64,000 bases of DNA from Hyalangium versicolor (GTDB taxonomy: Bacteria > Myxococcota > Myxococcia > Myxococcales > Myxococcaceae), in contig NZ_JAHXBF010000006.1 in the NCBI RefSeq assembly GCF_020103695.1, positions 186,001 to 250,000 of the forward strand, written 5' to 3'. Position numbers and translations under genes: made by a program. The notes under the pieces were generated by a model. It ran no database searches, was not told the origin of the DNA, and was given only the letters and a program-made list of their open reading frames with translations. Below are positions 16,980-24,915 of the stretch, one piece after another (position 1 is the first letter of the stretch; each line of letters opens with the position of its first letter).

Positions 16980-17951
16980 ATGCTGCCTGTACTCCTGGCC
17001 CTCTTTCTGACCCAGACGCCGCACCCGAACCCTCGCCAGCAGGGCGTTCCCATCGGCAAGGGCACGAAGCTGGCCAAGGTCGCCCTCACCGCTCCCTCCG
17101 GTGGCTGGACGGTGGACCGGATGATGCTCGTGGAGGGGACGCTCAGCGACACCACCATTGATCCGGTGGTCGTCTCCATCAATGGAGACCGCTACCTGAT
17201 GCGCACCTACAACGGGCGCTTCAGCCGCAAGTTCCCGGCGGCCAGCGGCAAGAACATCGTCACGGTGATGGCCACCAACCAGGCCGGCACGGCGCAGGCG
17301 CAGGTGACGACGTACGCGCAGATTCCGCCCGTGCCGCTCAAGGCCATCCTCACCAGCGACACCGAGGGCGTGTACACGGACCTGCACGTCTACGAGCCCA
17401 CCGACAGCAGCGTCACCAAGGGGGCGAATGGGCTGGAGCTGGAGGGCGCGAAGATGGCGCACGTGTACTGGGCCAACACGGCCAGCCCCAGCGGTGGCAC
17501 CTTCTTCCTCAACGAGCAGGGCGGCGACTTCGACCAGCCCGCCTATGGCCCCTACCTCTATGTTCACCGGGCGCCCCCCAAGGGCATCTACCTGATCGCC
17601 ACCAACTACTGGCCGAGCGGTGACAAGGCCCACACGGTGGCCACGCTGAACGTGTCGCTGTTCGAGGGCACGCCCGGCGAGGTTCGCCGCATGGTGCGTA
17701 TCCCCCTGGCCACGCCGGGCACCACGCGCGTGCTGGCGTGGATCAACATCCTCGGGAACAACCAGGCCGAGGTGTACGTGCCCACGGCCGATCCCAAGCC
17801 CACCGGCCCCACGTGGCCCAAGAACCTCGATGACGCCGCGAAGAAGGTCTCCTCGGGCAACGAGGGTGAGGGCGACGAGGGCGGCTATGAAGGAGAGGGC
17901 GACAGCTATGGGGGAGAGGGCGAGGGCGAGAACTCCGAGGGTGGGGACTGA
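16980..17951 (+). CDS. DUF2135-like periplasmic protein (YfaP type), first gene of the alpha-2-macroglobulin operon
   Basis: 323 residues from ATG 16980 with AGGA about 11 bases upstream. A short hydrophobic N-terminus (LLALFLTQ) suggests export. An Ig-like beta region about 30-115 (DRMMLVEGTLSDT, GDRYLMRTYNGRFS) precedes the TDLHVYEPTDSS segment and GGTFFLNEQGGDFDQPAYGP, which fits DUF2135 as in E. coli YfaP. The last 35 residues are a Gly/Glu repeat (GEGDEGGYEGEGDSYGGEGE) that looks disordered and acidic. It begins a run of five closely packed genes whose order corresponds to the yfaPTASQ cluster of E. coli and the mag operon of Pseudomonas. Family assignment is from motifs and context together. 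Confidence 0.65.
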   Translation: MLPVLLALFLTQTPHPNPRQQGVPIGKGTKLAKVALTAPSGGWTVDRMMLVEGTLSDTTIDPVVVSINGDRYLMRTYNGRFSRKFPAASGKNIVTVMATNQAGTAQAQVTTYAQIPPVPLKAILTSDTEGVYTDLHVYEPTDSSVTKGANGLELEGAKMAHVYWANTASPSGGTFFLNEQGGDFDQPAYGPYLYVHRAPPKGIYLIATNYWPSGDKAHTVATLNVSLFEGTPGEVRRMVRIPLATPGTTRVLAWINILGNNQAEVYVPTADPKPTGPTWPKNLDDAAKKVSSGNEGEGDEGGYEGEGDSYGGEGEGENSEGGD

Positions 17952-17969
17952 CGCCGTCTGAGGCCCTCG

Positions 17970-18587
17970 ATGCTCGCTCTGTTGCTCACCGTGGCGCTCG
18001 TTGCCTCCACGCCTCCGGCCGCCGCCGCGCCTGAGACGCTCTCCGCGTCCGGGAATCGCGAGGCTCGGGACGTGCTGCTGCGCCGGGAGCTGGGGCAGGT
18101 GGCGCTGGCGCAGATCGAAAAGTTCGATCCGGCTTGGCACCCGGACCAGCGGGACTGCGCGGGGCTGGTGCGCTTCGCCTATCGCAGTGCGCACAAGCGT
18201 TTCTACCCGGAGCGGCTCGCGCGGCCCCTGTGGCTCGATGTGCAGGGACGGCCCTCGGAGTTCGCGGACGCGGAGACGCTGCTCACGCGCAGCTTCGTGC
18301 CGCTGGGCCGCGATGAGGCCACCGCCGAGTCCCTGCGCACCGGAGATCTGGTCGCGTTCCGCCAGGAGCACGATTCGGGCCCCGTTTTCCATTTGATGCT
18401 GGTGGTGCGCCCGGAGGACAAGGCGCACGCCCCGGCGCGCGTCGTCTATCACCCGGGCGAGAAGGGCGCCGCCGTCCGCACGGGCGTGCTGCACCGGCTC
18501 GTCACCGAGGCGCCGCTGGAGTGGCGCCCCGTGCCCCAGAACACTGCCTTCCTCGGTTTCTTCCGCTTCAAGGAGTGGATGCCATGA
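17970..18587 (+). CDS. DUF1175-like exported cysteine-peptidase-fold protein (YfaT type)
   Basis: 205 residues, starting 19 bases after the previous stop. The N-terminus is a signal peptide (LLLTVALVASTPPAAAAP). The core has DCAGLVRFAYRSAHKRF and, later, DLVAFRQEHDSGPVFHLMLVV, a Cys and a His placed like the catalytic pair of NlpC/P60-type folds; E. coli YfaT (DUF1175) has a comparable pattern. A hydrolase or amidase acting on peptidoglycan peptides or on the macroglobulin itself is possible but not shown. Its TGA overlaps the ATG of the next gene (ATGA), indicating translational coupling within the operon. Confidence 0.65.
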   Translation: MLALLLTVALVASTPPAAAAPETLSASGNREARDVLLRRELGQVALAQIEKFDPAWHPDQRDCAGLVRFAYRSAHKRFYPERLARPLWLDVQGRPSEFADAETLLTRSFVPLGRDEATAESLRTGDLVAFRQEHDSGPVFHLMLVVRPEDKAHAPARVVYHPGEKGAAVRTGVLHRLVTEAPLEWRPVPQNTAFLGFFRFKEWMP

Positions 18588-20209
18588 GTTCATCCGAAAA
18601 CCCGCCGGGCGCGCCTCCGCCCACGGATAAAACGCCAACGCCGGCCTCACCGCCGCCCGGCGGTGGTGCCTCCAAGGCGATCCTCGTGGCGATCGTCACC
18701 GTGCTGGTGACCGGCGCGGTCGTGGGTGCCTTCGTGCTTGGCCGCCGAAGCGGGAGTTCGGGTTCGAGCGGCTCGGAGGGAGCGGGCCCCAGTGGGCCGG
18801 GCACTCCCAGCGCGGGCGCGACGGTGGAGGGCATGCCTCCGCCTCCGCCTCCCAAGCCGCTGAGTGTCTCCAGCGAGGGGCAGCCCGCGGTCTGGGTGGA
18901 CGTGTACTCCCCGGCCAAGGTGCGCGGTGCGCTCGTGCAGAACCGGTGGCTCCAGGAGCAGCTGAAGAAGCCGCTCGGCCAGGGCTTCGCCAGCTCGTGG
19001 GCGGCCTTCTTCGGCTCCACGGGTGAGGACCTGAAGGCCTCCTTCAAGGGCGCGGTGTTCGACGTGGTGGCCGGGCAGTTGCTTGACTCGCCGTTCCGCG
19101 CGCTGTGGTTCGTGGGCGGCAGCGACACCAACGCTCCGGCCTTCATCATCCCCAGCCCCAGCGGCAGTGCCGTCACCGCCTACGAGAGCATGGACCAGGT
19201 GACCAGCCGTGGCGGCTTCACTGCGGCCTCGTGCCCGGAGGGTGCCACCGTCAAGGCGCCCGAGGGGGGCTTCAAGATTTCACGCTGGCTCGTCGGCGAG
19301 CAGTCGCTGTACGCCGGGCGCGCCTCGGATCGGCTCGTGGTGGCGAGGCAGCCGTCCATGGTCCTGCGCGGCCTGTGCGTGGAGCTGACGAAGCTGGAGG
19401 CGCCCTCGGGTGTGGACCTGGAGCTGGGCTTCGACAACGAGGTGCTTGGGCGTGAGATGGCGTTCCTTTCGCACGCGCTGGGGCTGGCCAATGGGACCCG
19501 GCTGCAGTTCGCCGCCGACGGCAACAAGCTGGTGGCGCGCGGCATCGCCGGTCCGCTGAAGGAGCAGGTGCGGCTGGATGCGCAGCCGCTCTCGGAGGAT
19601 TTGCTGAAGCTGGTGCCCGCGGACACGCCGGTGTTGATCGCGCTCCAGTTGAAGCTGCCCGAGTCGCTCGAGGGCTCGAAGGTCGGCGCGTACTGGAAGG
19701 GCGAGGACGCGGGCCAGGTGCGCACGCGGCAGATCGCGTTCGTATGGACGCCGCGCGGGGATGCGGACCTGGGCCACGAGTTCGCCATCCTCTGGGGCCG
19801 GACGGAGGACGCGGCCGCGCTGAAGACCATGTTCAACGGTGGCAACGGGCTGGTGCAGGCCACGCTGTGCAAGCACCAGGTGCTGGCCTCCGCGCCGGAC
19901 GTGTTGCAGCGGCTGCAGAAGGCCTGCGAGGGCCAGAGCCCCAACCTGATCAACGCGGCGGGGCCGGTGGTGAAGGGCCTGCGAGAGCCGGGCTCGGTGA
20001 CGATTGGCGTGAACACGGGCCCCCTGCTCAGCCACTTGCTGGCGGACGGGTACTGGTCCGAGCAGCAGCTGGGGAAGAACAAGCCGGTGCCGAGCTCGGC
20101 GCCGCCGGAGATCGAAGCCGCTCGGCGTGATCTCGAGACACTGCCGTATGTGGGCCTGCGCGGCACGGTGCAGGGCAATTCGCTGGTTCCGGGAGGGTTT
20201 GGTTCATGA
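18584..20209 (+). CDS. DUF2138-like inner-membrane-anchored protein (YfaA type)
   Basis: 541 residues from ATG 18584, which overlaps the preceding stop; an upstream in-frame ATG at 18521 would lie inside the previous gene and is not preferred. A Pro/Thr-rich cytoplasmic stub of about 25 residues is followed by one membrane helix (ILVAIVTVLVTGAVVGAFVLG), then a Gly/Ser linker and a large periplasmic domain (about 90-540; WVDVYSPAKVRGALVQNRW). Length, topology and position between the YfaT-like and macroglobulin genes match YfaA (DUF2138). In Pseudomonas, MagD is held at the inner membrane by partner proteins of the same operon, and this protein could serve as such a docking factor. Its stop overlaps the macroglobulin start (ATGA). 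Confidence 0.65.
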   Translation: MSSSENPPGAPPPTDKTPTPASPPPGGGASKAILVAIVTVLVTGAVVGAFVLGRRSGSSGSSGSEGAGPSGPGTPSAGATVEGMPPPPPPKPLSVSSEGQPAVWVDVYSPAKVRGALVQNRWLQEQLKKPLGQGFASSWAAFFGSTGEDLKASFKGAVFDVVAGQLLDSPFRALWFVGGSDTNAPAFIIPSPSGSAVTAYESMDQVTSRGGFTAASCPEGATVKAPEGGFKISRWLVGEQSLYAGRASDRLVVARQPSMVLRGLCVELTKLEAPSGVDLELGFDNEVLGREMAFLSHALGLANGTRLQFAADGNKLVARGIAGPLKEQVRLDAQPLSEDLLKLVPADTPVLIALQLKLPESLEGSKVGAYWKGEDAGQVRTRQIAFVWTPRGDADLGHEFAILWGRTEDAAALKTMFNGGNGLVQATLCKHQVLASAPDVLQRLQKACEGQSPNLINAAGPVVKGLREPGSVTIGVNTGPLLSHLLADGYWSEQQLGKNKPVPSSAPPEIEAARRDLETLPYVGLRGTVQGNSLVPGGFGS

Positions 20210-23200
20210 GGTACTCCTCGCGCATTTCCCTGTTGGCCGCGCTGACGCTGGCCGGCGTGGCTGCGGCCAAGCCGCTCTACATCACCGTGCCTCGGGCCTA
20301 TGGCACCGACGAGCCGGTGGCGGTGGACGTGGCCTTCAACAGCAAGGGCCCCGTGGAGCTGCGGGTGCTCAAGCCGGACAACCTGGAGGCCTTCATCCAG
20401 GCGCAGGGCGACATGCGCCGGGCCTACGAGGAGCCGCCCGTGCTGAAGAACCCGGGCCGCGCGCTCAGCCGGGGTCTCAACGCGGTGAAGGTGCCCAGCA
20501 CGTACCTGCTGTATTCCTTCAGCACGGAGTTCCGCGAGGCTGTCTCCGAGTCGCTGCCGAAGCGCGGCCCCGAGGACACGCCGCCCACGCTGAACAAGAT
20601 GGCCGAGGGCCCGGACAAGCTCATTGGCGTGCCTCCTGGCTTCACCGTGGCGCGCAGCCAGTGGCTGAACCTGGACCTGGGCGGTGGCGGCGTGGACTTC
20701 AGCGTCCCGGGCTTCGCCACGTACGGCAGCAGTGGCTTCCAGGAGCGCCGGGTGATGTTGGCGCCGCTGCCTGCGGGCACGTACGTGCTCCAGTTGGTGC
20801 AGGGCAAGGTGGAGGGCCAGGTGGTGCTGGTCGTCACGGACCTCACCGTGCAGCTCAAGCAGACGGACGGACAGGTGCTGGTGCGCGTGGCGGGGCGGGA
20901 TCAGCAGCCGCGCGCCGGAGCGCAGGTGCAGGTGTTCCTGCCGACGGGCAAGGGCCCCGCGGGCAAGACGGACGACAAGGGCGAGGTGACGTTGGCCGTG
21001 ACGGAGCCGCGCCTGCTGGCCACCGCGACGGTGGAGAAGGACACGGCGCTGGTGGACACGGACTTCTACTCGTCGCTCGCGGTGGCGCCGGACGTCTTCA
21101 TCTACAGCGATCGGCCCATCTACAAGCCGGGAGATACGGTGAAGTTCCGCGGCGTGCTGCGCCAGCCGGACACCTTCCTCGCGCGGATGTTCACGCCTCG
21201 GAAGAAGGAGGTGCTGGTGAAGCTGGAGTCGGCCGAGGGCCGCGAAGTGTCCACGCGCGTTGGGGTGGACGAGTTCGGCAGCTTCCACGGCGAGATGAAC
21301 GTGCCGGAGGACCTGGGCACGGGCGTGCTGCGCATCAACGCCTCGGTGGACGACCAGTCCCACCAGTCGGAGGCGCGCGTGCAGGACTATGTGAAGCCCA
21401 CCTTCTATGTGGAGATGACGCCGGAGAAGGAGAACATCGTCCCCGGCCAGACGCTGAAGGCCACGGTGCGGGCGCGGCGCTACGCGGGTGGCGCCCCCGA
21501 TGGCGCGAAGTACGAGGTGTTCCTCTATCGCTCGCTGCTGGATGCTCCGGCGTGGGTGGATGACGCGGGCAAGGGAGGGGCGGGCAGCGCGGTGACGTAC
21601 GGCACGGCCTCCACCACCGAGGGCAAGCTCAGCGTGCCGGAGCGGCTCTACTCCACGGTGGCCGAGCGCGGCGCGGAGGGCGATTCGTGGGAGAGCGCGA
21701 CGAAGTTCGACGAGAACGGCGAGGCCGTCATCGAGATCAACGTGCCCGCGCTGCAGCCGGGCGAGGAGCGCCTGCCGTACCGCTACACGCTCACGGTGCG
21801 CGCGCGGGATGATCAGGGGACGTTCGCCAACGCGAGCGCTTCCTTCTTCCTGTCGGACGTGGAGGTGTTCGGCGCGGGGAGTTTCTCGGACGCGGTGGTG
21901 AAGAAGGGCGGCGAGGCCACGCTGGCCGTGCGCGCCACGACGCTGTCCGGCAAGCCCTACGGCGTCACGCAGGCCGAGGTGGAGTTCGTGCTGCGCAAGG
22001 CGGACGGCAGCGAGAAGAGCCTGGGCAAGCGCTCGGTCACCACGGGGGCGGATGGCGTCGCCCGCGAGAAGGTGCCCACGGGCGATGTGGGCACGGTGCT
22101 GGCGCGGCTCACGGTGAAGGACAAGAACGGCAAGGCATGGACGGGCGAGCAGTCCATGCTGGTGATCGGCGGCAATGACGAGCCGGTGGCGCGGGTGGCC
22201 AACCTGACGCTGGCCTCACTCTCGGGCACGCTGTCTCCGGGGGACACGGCGCAGTTGGTGGGCCTGCTGCCCGATGGCTGGGGACCGAGCGGCAAGGACT
22301 CGGGGCCGGTGTGGATCACCTATACGGGCGCGGGCCTGTTCGGCACGAAGCTGGTGAAGCAGGACGGCCGCACGCTGGTGCATTCCTTCCCGGTGGAGGA
22401 GCGCTTCGGCAGCGCGGTGTACGTGTCCGTGGCGTACCCGACGGCCTCGGGCCGCTGGGAGGAGCGCACGGTGGCCTACCGCATCGTCCCGGCTGAGCGC
22501 ACCCTCTCGGTGAAGCTGGAGCCCCGCCGTGCCGAGGCCACTCCGCTCACCGAGCAGGTGATCGACGTCCGGGTGACGGACAAGGACGGCAACGGTGTGG
22601 TGTCGCAGCTCTCGGTGGGCGTGGTGGACAAGGCCGTCTACGCCGTCCAGACGGAGTTCCGCCCGAAGGTGCTGGACTTCTTCTACCCGCCAGCGCGCAA
22701 CAACGTGTCCAACTTCTACTCGGCCGAGTTCCAGGGCTATGGCTACGGCGAGGCGCTGGCGCGCAAGATGGCGGGGCTGCCGGATCACGCGTTCGCCTCC
22801 ATCAAGCCGCCCACGCGCAAGGCGAAGGATGAGGAGCGGGATACGGCCTTCTGGCAGCCGAACGTGGTGACGGACCGGGACGGTCGCGCCACGGTGCGCT
22901 TCAAGCTGCCGTCCAACCAGACGCTGTGGGTGGTGACGGCGGTGGCGGCGGACACCTCGGGTCGCTTCGGCGAGGGCACGGCGGAGTTCGCCACGCGCGG
23001 CGGCCTCAACCTGTACGCGGCGCTGCCGCAGTTCCTCCGCGCGGGGGACGAGGCGCTTGCCTCGGTGCGCCTGTCGGCGGGAGCGGCCTCCAAGGGCAGC
23101 CAGGTGCTGGACGTGAAGCTCGCCTCCGCAGGTGTGCTCCAGGCCAACCAGACGCAGGAGAAGGTAGAACTGGGCGAGGGTGGTGAGAAGGTCATTCCCC

Positions 23201-24912
23201 TGCCGATCAAGGCCACGGCTGCGGGCTTCGCCGAGCTGGCGGTGGACGTCACGGGCGGCAAGGATCCTTTGAAGGATCGGCGTGCGCTGCCGGTGCGGCC
23301 CGCGGCCCTGGAGGAGCCCGTGAAGGTATCCGTGTGGGGTGGCGGCGAGCTGTCGCTGCAGGCGGCGAACACGGCCTCGGTGGCGGATGTGGAGCTGGTG
23401 CTCCAGCCGTCGCTGGTGGACGCGGCGCTCACCAACGTGCGCGAGCTGCTCACCTATCCGTATGGATGCCTGGAGCAGCTTGTCTCCACCACAGTGCCCA
23501 ACGTGGCGCTCTACCAGACGCTCAAGAAGGTGGACGCTCTGGGCAAGCTGGATCCGGAGAGCCAGGCGCTGCTGGCCGAGGCGCGCAGCCGCTCGGTGCA
23601 GGGTACGGCTCGCATCCTCTCTCTGGCGGTGAAGGGCGGTGGCTTCACGTGGTTCGGCGGCTACAGCACGCCGGATGTGGCGATGACGCTCATCGCCCTG
23701 GACGGCCTGGCCTACGCCTCGGAGGCGGGCCTGGTGGACGCGAATGACGGCCGGCTCACGGAGGCCGCGCGCTGGCTGGAGGCGCAGGAGAACCTGCCCT
23801 TCGAGTACGACGCGACGCGCGCCTACGTGCTCTCGCGGCTGTACGGCGAGCGGCAGGCGGCGCGGGTGCGTGCCCTGATCGACCGCGCGACGCCGGGAGA
23901 CCTGTACCCGTTGGCGCTCTCGGTGCTGGCCGCGGAGAAGGCAGGAGTGATGAAGGAGCCCGCGTTGCAGGCCCGCGTGGACTCGCTGGTGACGGCGAGC
24001 AACGAGGGCTTCGTGAAGCTGGCGAGCCTGAAGACGTCTCCCGAGTCCGAGGCCTTCTTCCACTACCCGCTGAGGCGCGTGGGCCTCACCGCGCTGCTCG
24101 CGCACGCGGCCTCCTTCGGGAAGCTGGACGTGGACAAGGCGCGCCGGCAGCTGCTGGAGCTGCTCAGTCAGTCGGATCTCTCCACCTTCGATCGGAGCAC
24201 CGCGCTGCTGCACTCGCTGTGGCTCATCGAGCGGGATGCCAAGGCCTTCAAGAAGTTGCCGCCGCCGGAGGTGAAGGGCGCCAAGGGCACGGTGAGCTTC
24301 GCGCCGCGAGGCATGGGGCTGGTGGCCACGCTCGAGCCGGGGACGCGCTCGGTGAACGTGGGCTCCTTCGATGGCGTGGCCACGCTGCGCGCGAAGGCCC
24401 TGACGCCGTTGGCGGACGTGCAGCCGAGGGCCGACGGCATGAGCATCGAGCGCCGGTATTACGTGCTGCGCCCCGAGGGTAAGGTGGCGCTGGCGGCCGG
24501 TGAGCAGGTGGCTCAGGGCGAGGAGGTGTTCGTCGAGCTGACCCTCGATGCGCGCGGCGACAACAAGGCGCGCTCGGCGTACTACGTGGTGGAGGACGCG
24601 GTGCCGGCGGGCTTCGTGCCGCTCATCGAGGACAAGGAGTACCGGGGCGCGCCGTACTCGCTGAACCTGGCGCCCGAGGCCCTCAAGCGGCGCGTGCTCA
24701 GCCCGGAGCGGGCGACGTTCTTCTTCGAGGAGCCGACGTGGTGGAGCGACAGCCCGCGTTCGGTGGGCTACGTGATGCGGGCCCAGTTCGCGGGCACGTT
24801 TACCGCGCCGCCGGCCTCCATCGAGGACATGTACGTGGCGAGCCTCCGCGGGCGGACGAAGTCGGACGTGTTGGCGGTGAAGCCCTCGGAGAAGTCGCGA
24901 GGCGACTGGTAG
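20206..24912 (+). CDS. Bacterial alpha-2-macroglobulin (YfaS/MagD-like) with a CLEQ thioester motif
   Basis: 1568 residues. It has a signal peptide (LAALTLAGVAAAKP) cleavable by signal peptidase I; there is no lipobox Cys, so it should be periplasmic rather than a lipoprotein. Successive MG-type beta domains follow, including the conserved DRPIYKPGDTVKFRGVLRQ segment (about 305-325), a probable bait region near 850-890, and the alpha-2-macroglobulin core FWQPNVVTDRDGRATVRFKL. The thioester motif is present: YPYGC1088LEQ1091, followed by an all-helical TED-like region and a receptor-like C-terminal beta domain. Such proteins trap proteases by covalent capture after bait cleavage. My recollection is that the YfaS/MagD branch often lacks this motif, which would make its presence notable. 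It is coupled by ATGA to the gene before it and followed by the YfaQ-like gene after three bases. Confidence 0.9.
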   Translation: MRYSSRISLLAALTLAGVAAAKPLYITVPRAYGTDEPVAVDVAFNSKGPVELRVLKPDNLEAFIQAQGDMRRAYEEPPVLKNPGRALSRGLNAVKVPSTYLLYSFSTEFREAVSESLPKRGPEDTPPTLNKMAEGPDKLIGVPPGFTVARSQWLNLDLGGGGVDFSVPGFATYGSSGFQERRVMLAPLPAGTYVLQLVQGKVEGQVVLVVTDLTVQLKQTDGQVLVRVAGRDQQPRAGAQVQVFLPTGKGPAGKTDDKGEVTLAVTEPRLLATATVEKDTALVDTDFYSSLAVAPDVFIYSDRPIYKPGDTVKFRGVLRQPDTFLARMFTPRKKEVLVKLESAEGREVSTRVGVDEFGSFHGEMNVPEDLGTGVLRINASVDDQSHQSEARVQDYVKPTFYVEMTPEKENIVPGQTLKATVRARRYAGGAPDGAKYEVFLYRSLLDAPAWVDDAGKGGAGSAVTYGTASTTEGKLSVPERLYSTVAERGAEGDSWESATKFDENGEAVIEINVPALQPGEERLPYRYTLTVRARDDQGTFANASASFFLSDVEVFGAGSFSDAVVKKGGEATLAVRATTLSGKPYGVTQAEVEFVLRKADGSEKSLGKRSVTTGADGVAREKVPTGDVGTVLARLTVKDKNGKAWTGEQSMLVIGGNDEPVARVANLTLASLSGTLSPGDTAQLVGLLPDGWGPSGKDSGPVWITYTGAGLFGTKLVKQDGRTLVHSFPVEERFGSAVYVSVAYPTASGRWEERTVAYRIVPAERTLSVKLEPRRAEATPLTEQVIDVRVTDKDGNGVVSQLSVGVVDKAVYAVQTEFRPKVLDFFYPPARNNVSNFYSAEFQGYGYGEALARKMAGLPDHAFASIKPPTRKAKDEERDTAFWQPNVVTDRDGRATVRFKLPSNQTLWVVTAVAADTSGRFGEGTAEFATRGGLNLYAALPQFLRAGDEALASVRLSAGAASKGSQVLDVKLASAGVLQANQTQEKVELGEGGEKVIPLPIKATAAGFAELAVDVTGGKDPLKDRRALPVRPAALEEPVKVSVWGGGELSLQAANTASVADVELVLQPSLVDAALTNVRELLTYPYGCLEQLVSTTVPNVALYQTLKKVDALGKLDPESQALLAEARSRSVQGTARILSLAVKGGGFTWFGGYSTPDVAMTLIALDGLAYASEAGLVDANDGRLTEAARWLEAQENLPFEYDATRAYVLSRLYGERQAARVRALIDRATPGDLYPLALSVLAAEKAGVMKEPALQARVDSLVTASNEGFVKLASLKTSPESEAFFHYPLRRVGLTALLAHAASFGKLDVDKARRQLLELLSQSDLSTFDRSTALLHSLWLIERDAKAFKKLPPPEVKGAKGTVSFAPRGMGLVATLEPGTRSVNVGSFDGVATLRAKALTPLADVQPRADGMSIERRYYVLRPEGKVALAAGEQVAQGEEVFVELTLDARGDNKARSAYYVVEDAVPAGFVPLIEDKEYRGAPYSLNLAPEALKRRVLSPERATFFFEEPTWWSDSPRSVGYVMRAQFAGTFTAPPASIEDMYVASLRGRTKSDVLAVKPSEKSRGDW

Positions 24913-24915
24913 CGC

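Noticed and set aside
16725..18650. 641-codon minus-strand open frame
   Set aside because: Antisense over the YfaP- and YfaT-like genes, no motif, no start context.
19180..21363. 727-codon antisense open frame
   Set aside because: Same pattern: shadow of the DUF2138-like and macroglobulin genes, with no recognisable domain.
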